Shown here piece by piece: positions 1 through 6,243 of a stretch of 12,854 nt of DNA. This DNA comes from Fusobacteriaceae bacterium. GTDB taxonomy: Bacteria; Fusobacteriota; Fusobacteriia; Fusobacteriales; Fusobacteriaceae. Numbering within the stretch: position 1 is the first letter of the stretch; every line of letters begins with the position of its first letter. The stretch spans positions 1 through 12,854 of the forward strand of contig JAFGUR010000054.1 of the NCBI GenBank assembly GCA_016938425.1. Direction: 5' to 3'. The translations under genes and the position numbers were made by a program. Below the pieces are notes generated by a model that worked only from the letters and a program-made list of their open reading frames with translations, made no database searches and was not told where the DNA came from.

Positions 1-156
1 TAATTTTTCTTTACCTTCTTCAATGTCAACTAACCAAATTTCTTTTATTGGAAGTTGGTCTTTTCTTTTGATATACCCTTCAATTAACTCAGGTGTATAA
101 CTAGAACCTCCTCCAATTGTAACAATTTTAATTCTGTCTTTTTTAACTCTTTTCAT
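1..156 (-). CDS. Glycoside hydrolase family 4 phospho-glycosidase, N-terminal fragment (partial, runs off the left edge)
   Basis: Only the first 52 codons lie in the window. They begin with a basic stretch and then the NAD-binding Rossmann start KIVTIGGGSSYTPEL, followed by LPIKEIWLVDIEEG. This is the hallmark N-terminus of GH4 6-phospho-beta- or alpha-glucosidases (LicH/CelF type), which use NAD and a divalent metal to cleave phosphorylated disaccharides in the cytosol after PTS uptake. The ATG at 154-156 is preceded by AAAAGGAGGC at a suitable distance. The gene lies 52 bp downstream of a ROK regulator on the same strand with no clear promoter or terminator between them, so co-transcription and control by that regulator are likely. 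The exact sugar cannot be told from this fragment. Confidence 0.9.
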   Translation of the reverse strand, partial: MKRVKKDRIKIVTIGGGSSYTPELIEGYIKRKDQLPIKEIWLVDIEEGKEKL

Positions 157-208
157 TATAAATTGCCTCCTTTTAAAAGAAAAGTGGTTATTGCCATCTT
201 TTCAGTAT

Positions 209-1243
209 TTATTCAAAATAATTTTTCTTTTTAGTAAGTGCAATGTTAGGTTCCAATTGTTGTAAAGCTCTCATAATTAGACCACTTTTATAGTCTTTCA
301 TAAAATTTTCTGATATATACATTTTTGGAACTAAATTGTTTGGTAAACTATCTTTACAAATTTTATTTATTCTAGATAGCTTAATTCTATCTAAAAAATT
401 AGCATTTATTATAAAAGTATGTGGATTTATAAGACTTGATATGTTCATTATTAATTTTGATATGGCTGGAATTATTTTTTCTGAGTCATTGGAAAGAGCG
501 TTATTCCATTCAATATCCAGAGACATTTTACTTATTTCACCAGCATAGTTAGTTTTTCCTTTAAATAAATTTCCATTTATTAAAATTCCTGCACTTGGAA
601 TGCCATTTTCTGAAAAATGAATGTAAACTAAAGTTTCATCCTCTTTAATTTCTCTTCTTTTACTAAATCCAAGAACAGCAGCATGAACATCATTTTCTAA
701 TACCACAGGAACTTGATATAAGTTAGAAAAATGGTCTGCAAAGGGTATTCCCTCTAACATTTCATAATCTGAAGAGATAATCTCTCCATTTAGCTCAACG
801 CCATGATGACCAAAGCTAATTGCTTTAATTAATGGATATTTTTTAATTTTTTTCTCTATAATGTCTTCAAAAATATGAACATCTATAACTTCTGTTTGGG
901 AATCTGATTCTGAAACGATTTCTCCGTTTAGATTAATTACAGAGCTATGTATAAAATGAAGCCCTTCTTTTTCGTAAGTATGTAGTGCTAAAGCATGAGC
1001 AAAATCATAATTATAACTATATTGTTGTGCAGGTCTTCCTCCACTTGACTGAGCCATTTTTGCTTCAAATATTTCATTTTGAGTAAGTAAGTGTTGTAAA
1101 GCAGTTCCTACTGTTACAAAACTTAGGCCTGTTTCTTTAGCAATTTCCTGCTTTGTAGCTTGGCCTTTATTTTTCAAAACTTTTCTAACAAAATTGATAT
1201 TGATTTCTTTAATAATTATTGCATTTCCACTGATATTTTCCAT
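209..1243 (-). CDS. ROK-family transcriptional repressor (NagC/XylR type)
   Basis: This 344-residue protein has the two-part build of ROK regulators. Residues about 15-60 form a winged helix-turn-helix (KNKGQATKQEIAKETGLSFVTV), followed by the typical SSGGRPA linker at 66-72 and a sugar-kinase-like ROK domain. Inside that domain GHHGVELNG (about 145-153) and LENDVHAA (182-189) are recognisable. The kinase phosphate-binding DxGGT motif is absent, and the family position AGExGH reads AGEISKM (234-240). The CxCGxxGC zinc motif is also missing, so it is probably a non-catalytic sugar-responsive repressor. It is followed after 52 bp by a GH4 phospho-glycosidase, the likely target pathway. A weak promoter and a possible operator lie upstream. 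The inducer is unknown. Confidence 0.9.
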   Translation of the reverse strand: MENISGNAIIIKEININFVRKVLKNKGQATKQEIAKETGLSFVTVGTALQHLLTQNEIFEAKMAQSSGGRPAQQYSYNYDFAHALALHTYEKEGLHFIHSSVINLNGEIVSESDSQTEVIDVHIFEDIIEKKIKKYPLIKAISFGHHGVELNGEIISSDYEMLEGIPFADHFSNLYQVPVVLENDVHAAVLGFSKRREIKEDETLVYIHFSENGIPSAGILINGNLFKGKTNYAGEISKMSLDIEWNNALSNDSEKIIPAISKLIMNISSLINPHTFIINANFLDRIKLSRINKICKDSLPNNLVPKMYISENFMKDYKSGLIMRALQQLEPNIALTKKKNYFE

Positions 1244-1313
1244 TGATACCCCTCATTTTTAATAATCTTTTCAAAAGTTCTTAAATAATCTATATAAAAG
1301 AATACCAAATTCT

Positions 1314-1342
1314 ATCATAAAATACATTGTAAAACAACTAAA
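1314..1342 (-). promoter_or_regulatory. Possible promoter of the ROK gene
   Basis: Read on the minus strand, TTTAGT (1337-1342) and TATGAT (1314-1319) are separated by 17 bases. The -35 box is a poor match, so this is tentative. It sits about 70 bp upstream of the ROK start codon in a 232-bp gene-free, very AT-rich stretch (1244-1475). Confidence 0.3.
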
Positions 1343-1365
1343 AATAAGTTAGTCAAGGACTTATT
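1343..1365. promoter_or_regulatory. Inverted repeat upstream of the ROK gene, possible operator
   Basis: AATAAGT (1343-1349) and ACTTATT (1359-1365) form a perfect 7-bp inverted repeat with a 9-base spacer, directly abutting the proposed -35 box of the ROK gene. Autoregulatory ROK repressors bind inverted repeats near their own promoters. In sequence this AT-rich, short repeats arise easily by chance. Confidence 0.3.
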
Positions 1366-1448
1366 AAGAGTATTTAATAAAGTCATTATAGAACTTATAT
1401 AAAAAAAAATCAAGCTGTTTTTGAAAAAATATTTAATAATAAGACAAA

Positions 1449-1475
1449 TCCTGTAATTTCAGGACAATTTTTTCA
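1449..1475 (-). terminator. Weak hairpin downstream of the YgjP-like gene
   Basis: TCCTG (1449-1453) and CAGGA (1460-1464) make a 5-bp hairpin just after the stop codon of the minus-strand peptidase gene. The minus-strand tail is only moderately T-rich (ATTTGTCTT), so this is a weak terminator candidate. No other plus- or minus-strand feature explains it. Confidence 0.35.
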
Positions 1476-2096
1476 TTAAAAATAATTTGTTGCAAAAATT
1501 TTAGAGCCATTTACTTTTAGCCATTTTTTATAAATTTTGAAGTTTGGGCAATAGTTGAAAACTTCTTGCCAAAACTCATTTGAATGATTCATATGTTTTA
1601 TATGGCACAATTCATGTATGATTACATAATCAATTACATCTATGGGACAGCAAAGCAGAAGGAAATTTAATGTTATATTTTTGTTTCTGTAACAAATTCC
1701 CCATGCAGACTTTAACTTTCTAATTTTTATATTTTGAGGAATAAAATTGGTTTTTTGAGCCCAAATTTTTACTCTTTCATTAAAAATTTTAGTAGCAATT
1801 TCTGGGAAATCTAAGTTGTTATAATCAGCAATTAGAAAATTTTTCAAGTCTTCTTGAGAAGTATATTCTTTCCCTAAGAAAAGAATAACATCTTTATGGA
1901 AAAGATTTTCTTCAAATTTTTCGATAATCCAGTCTTTTTTTTCATCAATTATTTTTCCAAGTTCTTTTAAAGGAAACCTTTTGGGAATGGAAATATGTAA
2001 TTCTTCTTGTTTAAATCTAAAAATAATATTTTTTTTAGAACGCTTACTTATTATACATCTAATTAATTTATCATCTAGTTTAACTATTTTTTCCAC
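1476..2096 (-). CDS. YgjP-like zinc metallopeptidase (DUF45/WLM-type)
   Basis: This 206-residue protein carries IIHELCHIKHMNHSNEFW near residues 159-176. It combines the HExxH zinc-peptidase motif (H161, E162, H165) with a third probable ligand at H171, exactly the spacing of the YgjP/DUF45 family. The upstream SAWGIC (130-135) matches that family's conserved SxWGSC segment. Length is close to the usual 200-240. There is no signal peptide or membrane segment, so it should be cytosolic. The substrate is not established for the family. The start is a GTG at 2094-2096, chosen because AGGTG lies 5 bases upstream. It is divergent from the small gene at 2221. Confidence 0.88.
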   Translation of the reverse strand: MEKIVKLDDKLIRCIISKRSKKNIIFRFKQEELHISIPKRFPLKELGKIIDEKKDWIIEKFEENLFHKDVILFLGKEYTSQEDLKNFLIADYNNLDFPEIATKIFNERVKIWAQKTNFIPQNIKIRKLKSAWGICYRNKNITLNFLLLCCPIDVIDYVIIHELCHIKHMNHSNEFWQEVFNYCPNFKIYKKWLKVNGSKIFATNYF

Positions 2097-2153
2097 TTAA
2101 TCACCTATTTTAATTTTATTATATTTTTGATTTTATGTCCAATATAAATTTGA

Positions 2154-2168
2154 ATTAACGTTGTTAAT
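2154..2168. promoter_or_regulatory. Short palindrome upstream of the 2221 promoter
   Basis: ATTAACGTTGTTAAT is a 6-bp inverted repeat with a 3-base centre, ending one base before the -35 box at 2170. It lies between two divergent genes and could be an operator for either. There is no direct support beyond symmetry and position. Confidence 0.3.
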
Positions 2169-2169
2169 C

Positions 2170-2198
2170 TTTACTAAACTAGAGGTTTGTGGTATACT
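2170..2198 (+). promoter_or_regulatory. Sigma-70-type promoter of the 65-residue gene and Nudix gene
   Basis: TTTACT (2170-2175) and TATACT (2193-2198) are separated by exactly 17 bases. The predicted start is near 2205, just before AAGGAGGG (2207-2214) and the ATG at 2221, giving a very short leader. Confidence 0.75.
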
Positions 2199-2220
2199 AT
2201 GAAAAAAAGGAGGGTTACTT

Positions 2221-2418
2221 ATGTTAACAAAAGAAGAATTTTTAAAAAAAATTGGAAAAACTGAAGAAGCTTTGGGAAAAAATGGAATGGAAGTTGTTGC
2301 TTATGATGATGGGTTCCCTGATTCAGAAGGTTGGGAAATAAGATATAAAGATGAGACTTGTTCAATAGTATTAGGGTGTCCATGCAGTGACTCTGGGACT
2401 GTACATGACAAATTATAA
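2221..2418 (+). CDS. Small conserved-looking protein of unknown function (65 aa)
   Basis: I do not recognise a family. The protein is acidic and soluble, with a helical N-terminus (residues 1-22) followed by a probably beta-rich half. That half contains GWEIRYKDETCSIVLGCPCSDSG, with three cysteines including a CPC pair, which might bind metal or react with thiols. A strong promoter, an excellent AAGGAGGG ribosome binding site 6 bases from the ATG, and clean codon use show it is a real gene. It lies 48 bp upstream of the Nudix gene on the same strand with no terminator between, so the two probably share a transcript. Confidence 0.75.
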   Translation: MLTKEEFLKKIGKTEEALGKNGMEVVAYDDGFPDSEGWEIRYKDETCSIVLGCPCSDSGTVHDKL

Positions 2419-2466
2419 TTTTTTGCTATTTTTCCTTTTTTAATATAAAATATTAAGGGAGGGTTT

Positions 2467-2859
2467 ATGAAAAAAATTGAAATTAGTGCAGGAATAATTA
2501 AAAATGAAGATAAAGTTTTAATTGGTCAAAGAAAATTTGAAGATAAATTTGGTGGTAAATGGGAATTTCCTGGAGGGAAAGTTGAACCTTTTGAAGATTC
2601 ACAAATTTGTATGATAAGAGAATTGAAAGAGGAGCTTGATATTGATGTAATGAGTATAAACGAATTTATAACTTATATTTATACTGATTCAATTAGTGAG
2701 CTGACAATACATTCTTATATTATAGACAAATTTTTAGGAAGCTTGAAAAATTTGGAACATGAACAATTAAAATGGGTAAAGATTACAGAATTAAGAAATT
2801 ATGATATTTTAGATGCAGATATGGAAATTATAAACCAATTGGAAAAAGAAATTAATTAG
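2467..2859 (+). CDS. Nudix hydrolase, MutT-like (8-oxo-)dGTP diphosphatase
   Basis: The 130-residue length is typical of MutT. The Nudix box is clear: WEFPGGKVEPFE leads into the motif with G37, five residues, E43, seven residues, R51-E52 and E55-E56, which bind the metal and hydrolyse a nucleoside diphosphate bond. The usual box glycine after EEx is D58, a common variant. The N-terminus KKIEISAGIIKNEDKVLIGQR resembles MutT enzymes that remove oxidised dGTP from the nucleotide pool, but substrate choice is hard to predict in this superfamily. AGGGAGGG precedes the ATG. The gene follows the 65-residue unknown by 48 bp and is closed by a strong terminator. Confidence 0.9.
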   Translation: MKKIEISAGIIKNEDKVLIGQRKFEDKFGGKWEFPGGKVEPFEDSQICMIRELKEELDIDVMSINEFITYIYTDSISELTIHSYIIDKFLGSLKNLEHEQLKWVKITELRNYDILDADMEIINQLEKEIN

Positions 2860-2895
2860 ACTAAAAGGTCTAATAATATCAGTCATCAAATAAAT

Positions 2896-2938
2896 AAAAT
2901 GCTTTATGACAAAGTTTTGTTATAGAGCATTTTTTTTA
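2896..2938 (+). terminator. Strong intrinsic terminator after the Nudix gene
   Basis: A long hairpin pairs 2896-2913 with 2915-2933 in RNA, continuous if two G-U pairs are allowed, ending in TAGAGCAT and a run of T. A second, smaller hairpin TTAGAC/GTCTAA (2856-2873) overlaps the stop codon but has no T-run. Confidence 0.85.
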
Positions 2939-3091
2939 ATATTTGTTTTGGCATAACAAGTTGTAAAATGAAAGTTTTAGAGGAACTGCCAAGAGGTTTA
3001 ATTTTATTCTTATAAGAGGTTATAAAACTTAATGTAAACAAGTTTTGGGTGATATAAAAGCAATAAAAAAGCTGATTTTACTAAAAATCTA

Positions 3092-3100
3092 TGTTATACT
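3092..3100 (+). promoter_or_regulatory. Extended -10 promoter of tldD
   Basis: TGTTATACT combines the TG extension with the -10 hexamer TATACT (3095-3100). No convincing -35 box is seen 16-18 bases upstream, which fits an extended -10 promoter. The rest of the 2939-3134 gap has only loose AAGAGGTT repeats. Confidence 0.55.
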
Positions 3101-3134
3101 TTATGTATATTTTTAGAAATGGAGAATGATTTTT

Positions 3135-4517
3135 ATGATAAATAAAACGACTATAGAAAATGTTTTAAATGCAGCGCTAGAAACTGGCGGAGATTTTGCT
3201 GAAATTTTTGTTGAAGATAAATGGAGTACAAATATATTACTTATATCTCAAAAAGTTGAAAAGGCACTTTCTGGTAGAGATTTTGGAGTGGGAATAAGAA
3301 TTTTTAAAAACTTATTTTCTGTATATGCTTACACAAATGACGCAAGTGAAGAAAATTTGATAAAAGTTGCAAGGGAAGCAGCTTCTAGTTTAAAAGGGAA
3401 AAGAGAAGATATTATTCTAAATTTAATTAAACAAGATATTGAAGATAAGCATAAAATTCTTTTAATGCCAAATACAGTTGAAAAAAAAGATAAAGTTGAA
3501 ATTTTGAAACTTGCAGACAAAAGTGCTAGGGATTATAATAACTTAATTTCTCAAGTTAATTGTTCTTTGGCTGATTCTATTCAAAATGTTTTGATTGCTA
3601 ATAGTGAAGGGACTTTGGTAGAAGATACAAGGGTAAGGACAAGAATTTCTATAGAGTCAATTGCTTCTAATGGGGATAAAATGCAAACTGGGTCTACAAG
3701 GCCTGGAGCTGCAAAGGGATTTGAATTTATAAAAGAATTGGATATTGAAAAAAATGCCACAGAAGCCAGTAGAATGGCAGTAACTATGTTAAATGCAGAT
3801 TATGCACCAAGTGGGAAAATGCCTGTTATAATTGAGAATGAATTTGGAGGAGTAATTTTCCATGAAGCATGTGGACATGGTTTAGAAGCAAGTGCTGTTG
3901 CTAAGGGACACTCTGTTTTTGCTAATAAAATTGGGCAAAAAGTTGCTTCTGATTGTGTTACGGCTATAGATGATGGGACACTTGTTAATGAATGGGGTTC
4001 TTTAAACATTGATGATGAGGGAGTTCCAACTGAAAGAAAAGTTTTAATTGAAAATGGGATTCTTAAAGGTTATATGATTGATAAACTTAATGGTAGAAGA
4101 ATGGGAATGGAAAGTACAGGAAGTGGTAGAAGGGAGTCATATAAATTTGCTCCTACTTCTAGAATGACTAACACATTTATTGATAATGGAAATTCTACCT
4201 TAGAAGAAATGTTAAGCAAAGCTGAAAATGGTTTATATTGTAGATATTTAGGTGGAGGTTCTGTAAATCCTGCAACTGGAGATTTTAATTTTTCTGCCCT
4301 TGAAGCCTATTTAATAGAAAATGGAAAGATAACTAAACCTGTAAAGGGAGCTACACTAATTGGAAATGGTCCTGAAATTTTAACTAAAATTGAAATGGTC
4401 GGAAATAATCTTGGACATGGGCAAGGAATGTGTGGAAGTTCTTCTGGAAGTATTTGCGCGAATGTTGGACAACCGACTATTCTTATAGGGAACATGACTA
4501 TCGGAGGAAGAAATTAA
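3135..4517 (+). CDS. tldD: TldD-type metallopeptidase (TldD/PmbA family, U62)
   Basis: This 460-residue protein is near the usual TldD length. It carries the zinc motif HEACGH (H243, E244, H248 from this start), which marks TldD and is absent in its partner TldE/PmbA. The N-terminal GGDFAEIFVE and the C-terminal NVGQPTILIGNMTIGG are also typical. In E. coli TldD works with TldE to cut unfolded or leader peptides in the cytosol, as in microcin B17 maturation and CcdA turnover. No tldE gene lies beside it, so a partner would have to be elsewhere. An earlier ATG at 3126 has its GGAG only one base away. The ATG at 3135 has GGAG at 10 bases and is preferred. No good terminator follows, only a bulged hairpin at 4522-4548. 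Confidence 0.92.
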   Translation: MINKTTIENVLNAALETGGDFAEIFVEDKWSTNILLISQKVEKALSGRDFGVGIRIFKNLFSVYAYTNDASEENLIKVAREAASSLKGKREDIILNLIKQDIEDKHKILLMPNTVEKKDKVEILKLADKSARDYNNLISQVNCSLADSIQNVLIANSEGTLVEDTRVRTRISIESIASNGDKMQTGSTRPGAAKGFEFIKELDIEKNATEASRMAVTMLNADYAPSGKMPVIIENEFGGVIFHEACGHGLEASAVAKGHSVFANKIGQKVASDCVTAIDDGTLVNEWGSLNIDDEGVPTERKVLIENGILKGYMIDKLNGRRMGMESTGSGRRESYKFAPTSRMTNTFIDNGNSTLEEMLSKAENGLYCRYLGGGSVNPATGDFNFSALEAYLIENGKITKPVKGATLIGNGPEILTKIEMVGNNLGHGQGMCGSSSGSICANVGQPTILIGNMTIGGRN

Positions 4518-4573
4518 AAAGTTCTTTGTTAATAGTACCTATAAAGAATAAAGAATAATTTTTATAATTAAAG

Positions 4574-4602
4574 TTATTTTATAACTGATATAGGGGTATA
4601 AT
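4574..4602 (+). promoter_or_regulatory. Possible promoter of the ribbon-helix-helix gene
   Basis: A perfect -10 box TATAAT (4597-4602) has TTATTT (4574-4579) at 17 bases upstream, which is a weak -35. It lies 72 bp before the preferred ATG. Confidence 0.5.
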
Positions 4603-4674
4603 TATAATTTTAAGCTTTTGAATAAAAGAAAGCATATTTTAGAAAAAGGATTAAAATTTAAAGGAGTATGGATT

Positions 4675-4875
4675 ATGGCAAAATCTGTTAATAAAGAAAA
4701 AGTTGGAAGGCCTAAAATAGACTCTTCAAGCGATTCTATAAAGACAAGTGTAAGAATTCCTGAAACTATTCTTAAAAAAATAGATTCTTTAGATATAGGA
4801 AAAAACACTTCTGATAAACTGAGATTTCTAATTGAGCAAGGTTTAGAAAAAGTATTAAATGAACAGGGGAAATAG
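4675..4875 (+). CDS. Small ribbon-helix-helix (CopG/MobC-like) DNA-binding protein
   Basis: This 66-residue protein has a basic lysine-rich start with the VGRPK motif. Then come a predicted beta strand (KTSVRIPETILKKIDSL, about residues 25-41) and two helices, including SDKLRFLIEQGLEKVL. This is the standard ribbon-helix-helix layout, and such proteins bind DNA as dimers and usually repress mobile-element, plasmid or toxin-antitoxin genes. The ATG at 4675 was chosen because AAAGGAG lies 9 bases upstream. A longer frame from a TTG at 4618 has no ribosome binding site and a poor N-terminus. The gene ends in a hairpin terminator and precedes a solitary nuclease gene whose promoter carries an inverted repeat, a possible target. 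Confidence 0.75.
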   Translation: MAKSVNKEKVGRPKIDSSSDSIKTSVRIPETILKKIDSLDIGKNTSDKLRFLIEQGLEKVLNEQGK

Positions 4876-4884
4876 TCCCTGTTT
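4862..4884 (+). terminator. Hairpin terminator overlapping the RHH stop codon
   Basis: AACAGGGG (4862-4869) pairs with TCCCTGTT (4876-4883), giving an 8-bp stem and a 6-base loop that contains the stop codon. The following T-run is short (TTTTGCTTAT), so termination may be partial. Confidence 0.6.
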
Positions 4885-4909
4885 TGCTTATAAATTATTT
4901 CTGATATTA

Positions 4910-4938
4910 TTGACAAATGAAGATTGTCAAAGTAAACT
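4910..4938 (+). promoter_or_regulatory. Promoter of the HsdR_N-type nuclease gene with inverted repeat over the -35
   Basis: A consensus -35 TTGACA (4910-4915) and TAAACT (4933-4938) are 17 bases apart. The -35 is the left arm of a perfect inverted repeat, TTGACAA (4910-4916) and TTGTCAA (4924-4930), with a 7-base spacer. A dimeric repressor bound there would cover the -35 and the spacer. Confidence 0.6.
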
Positions 4939-4974
4939 CCTATTAGAATTAAAAAATTCTTTAAGGAGGAGTTT

Positions 4975-6033
4975 ATGGATTTTGCAGAACAATTAAAATT
5001 ACTTATTGATAAAATCATTAAGTATAAAGAACAAATTAATACTGAGGAAGCAACAAAAACAGCATTTATCATGCCATTTTTTGATTTATTAGGATATGAT
5101 ACAAGAAATCCTATTGAGTTCATACCAGAATTCACTTGTGATGTAGGCATTAAAAAGGGAGAAAAAATAGATTATGCTATTCATATAGATAATCAACCAA
5201 CTATTCTTATTGAATGTAAATGGTGTGGAGAGAATTTAGAAAAACATGATGCACAGTTAATGAGATACTTTTCAGTTTCTCAAGCTAAAATAGGGATATT
5301 AACTAACGGGATAATTTATAAATTTTTTACAGATTTAGAAGAAACGAATAAAATGGATAGTAAACCATTTTTAGAAATTGATTTATTGAGTTTAAGAGAT
5401 AATGAAATTCTTGAATTAAAGAAATTTTTTAGAAGTAATTTCGATATAAATAGTATATTGAGTACAGCAGAAGAATTGAAGTATTCAAATGCGATTAAAA
5501 AAGTTTTTTTGTCACAAATTGAAGCTCCAGAAGAAAATTTCGTAACGTATTTTTTAAATGAAGTTTATGAAGGGAAAAAAACAGCACAAACAAAAGAAAA
5601 ATTTAAAGGGCTTGTAAAAAAATCTATTTCTGAGGTAATGAATGATATTGTAAGAAACAAACTTGAAAGTGCATTAGTTGGAAAAACTGATAAAAAAGAA
5701 GAGGTAATAGCACCAGAAGAAAATATAAAAGTAGAGTCTGTTATAGAAACAACCCAAGAAGAATTGGAAGCTTACTTCATTGTTAAATCGATTTTATCTG
5801 AATTTGTTCCAGGGAAAAGAGTTACTTATAAAGATACTACAAGATACTTTAATATACTGCTTGATGATAATACAAGAAAATGGATTTGTAGATTCTATGG
5901 TAATTCTCAACAAAAATATTTAGCATTTCCAACAGGGGATAAACAAGAAGAAAAATTAGCCATAGGAAGTATAGAGGAAATATATAACTATAAAGATAAA
6001 ATAAAAGATATTTTTACCAATTTAGATAAATAA
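4975..6033 (+). CDS. Solitary type I restriction enzyme R-like nuclease (HSDR_N, PD-(D/E)xK fold)
   Basis: Residues about 20-150 match the N-terminal endonuclease domain of HsdR subunits. EEATKTAFIMPFFDLLGYD comes first, then the PD-(D/E)xK catalytic elements D66 (KIDYAI) and E80-C-K82 (ILIECK), then QLMRYF (94-99), the family's conserved Q-region. After a lysine- and glutamate-rich link (about 200-255), a separate C-terminal domain (about 262-352) includes GKRVTYKDTTRYFNILLD and WICRFYG. At 352 residues it lacks the helicase motor of true HsdR, and no methylase or specificity gene is nearby, so it is not a normal type I system. Stand-alone proteins of this kind are common in phages and islands. 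The ATG at 4975 is preceded by AAGGAGGAG. Confidence 0.8.
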   Translation: MDFAEQLKLLIDKIIKYKEQINTEEATKTAFIMPFFDLLGYDTRNPIEFIPEFTCDVGIKKGEKIDYAIHIDNQPTILIECKWCGENLEKHDAQLMRYFSVSQAKIGILTNGIIYKFFTDLEETNKMDSKPFLEIDLLSLRDNEILELKKFFRSNFDINSILSTAEELKYSNAIKKVFLSQIEAPEENFVTYFLNEVYEGKKTAQTKEKFKGLVKKSISEVMNDIVRNKLESALVGKTDKKEEVIAPEENIKVESVIETTQEELEAYFIVKSILSEFVPGKRVTYKDTTRYFNILLDDNTRKWICRFYGNSQQKYLAFPTGDKQEEKLAIGSIEEIYNYKDKIKDIFTNLDK

Positions 6034-6038
6034 ATTAA

Positions 6039-6066
6039 AGGAGCTGTTTCGGCTCCTATTATTTTT
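6039..6066 (+). terminator. Intrinsic terminator after the nuclease gene
   Basis: AGGAGCTG (6039-6046) pairs with CGGCTCCT (6050-6057) with one U-G pair and a three-base loop, followed by ATTATTTTT. Confidence 0.75.
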
Positions 6067-6076
6067 CAAAAAAATA

Positions 6077-6105
6077 TTGACGGACAAAAATAAAAGTGCT
6101 ATATT
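6077..6105 (+). promoter_or_regulatory. Promoter of the rha-like gene
   Basis: TTGACG (6077-6082) and TATATT (6100-6105) are exactly 17 bases apart. The likely start near 6112 leaves a leader of about 130 bases before the ATG at 6244. Confidence 0.75.
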
Positions 6106-6129
6106 AGTTTTGGAGGACAAAATAAAAGG
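6082..6129 (+). repeat. Direct repeat flanking the rha -10 box
   Basis: GGACAAAAATAAAAG (6082-6096) lies in the promoter spacer. GGACAAAATAAAAGG (6115-6129) recurs 33 bp later at the likely start of the transcript. Position on both sides of the -10 box suggests paired repressor sites, about three helical turns apart. Confidence 0.5.
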
Positions 6130-6243
6130 ATATTGCTCCCCGACCAAAGTTTGCAATATCCTTACATCAATCTTAAAGGAAAGATTTGATACATTAATAT
6201 TATCAAATTTCTCCTAAAAAATCAATATTTTAAAGGAGGATTT
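6126..6243 (+). promoter_or_regulatory. Structured 5' leader of rha with alternative hairpins and a sequestered ribosome binding site
   Basis: The leader holds four possible helices. A perfect 11-bp stem AAGGATATTGC/GCAATATCCTT (6126-6136 with 6153-6163) encloses a 16-base loop. Helix A pairs ATCAATCTT (6166-6174) with AAGATTTGAT (6181-6190). Helix B pairs AGATTTGATA (6182-6191) with TATCAAATTT (6201-6210), so A and B cannot form together. Helix C pairs AAATTTCTCCT (6205-6215) with AGGAGGATTT (6234-6243), burying the ribosome binding site, and competes with B. This is the layout of a translational on/off switch, but I recognise no known riboswitch. Confidence 0.5.

Noticed and set aside
336..548. 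Plus-strand frame of 70 codons
   Set aside because: It is antisense to the ROK gene and has no supporting start signal.
2855..2874. Hairpin at the Nudix stop codon as a separate terminator
   Set aside because: It has no T-run and the much stronger terminator at 2896-2938 follows at once.
3329..4495. Three minus-strand frames of 62-69 codons within tldD
   Set aside because: They are antisense shadows of a well-recognised coding sequence and have no ribosome binding sites.
4618..4674. TTG-started extension of the RHH protein
   Set aside because: It has no ribosome binding site. AAAGGAG is correctly placed for the ATG at 4675.
4602..5150. Open frame of 182 codons on the minus strand
   Set aside because: It lies antisense to the RHH gene, the promoter and the first part of the nuclease gene. 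It has no ribosome binding site, a low-complexity serine- and leucine-rich translation, and no recognisable domain.
4975..6033. A complete type I restriction system
   Set aside because: No helicase motor, methylase or specificity subunit is present in or beside the gene.
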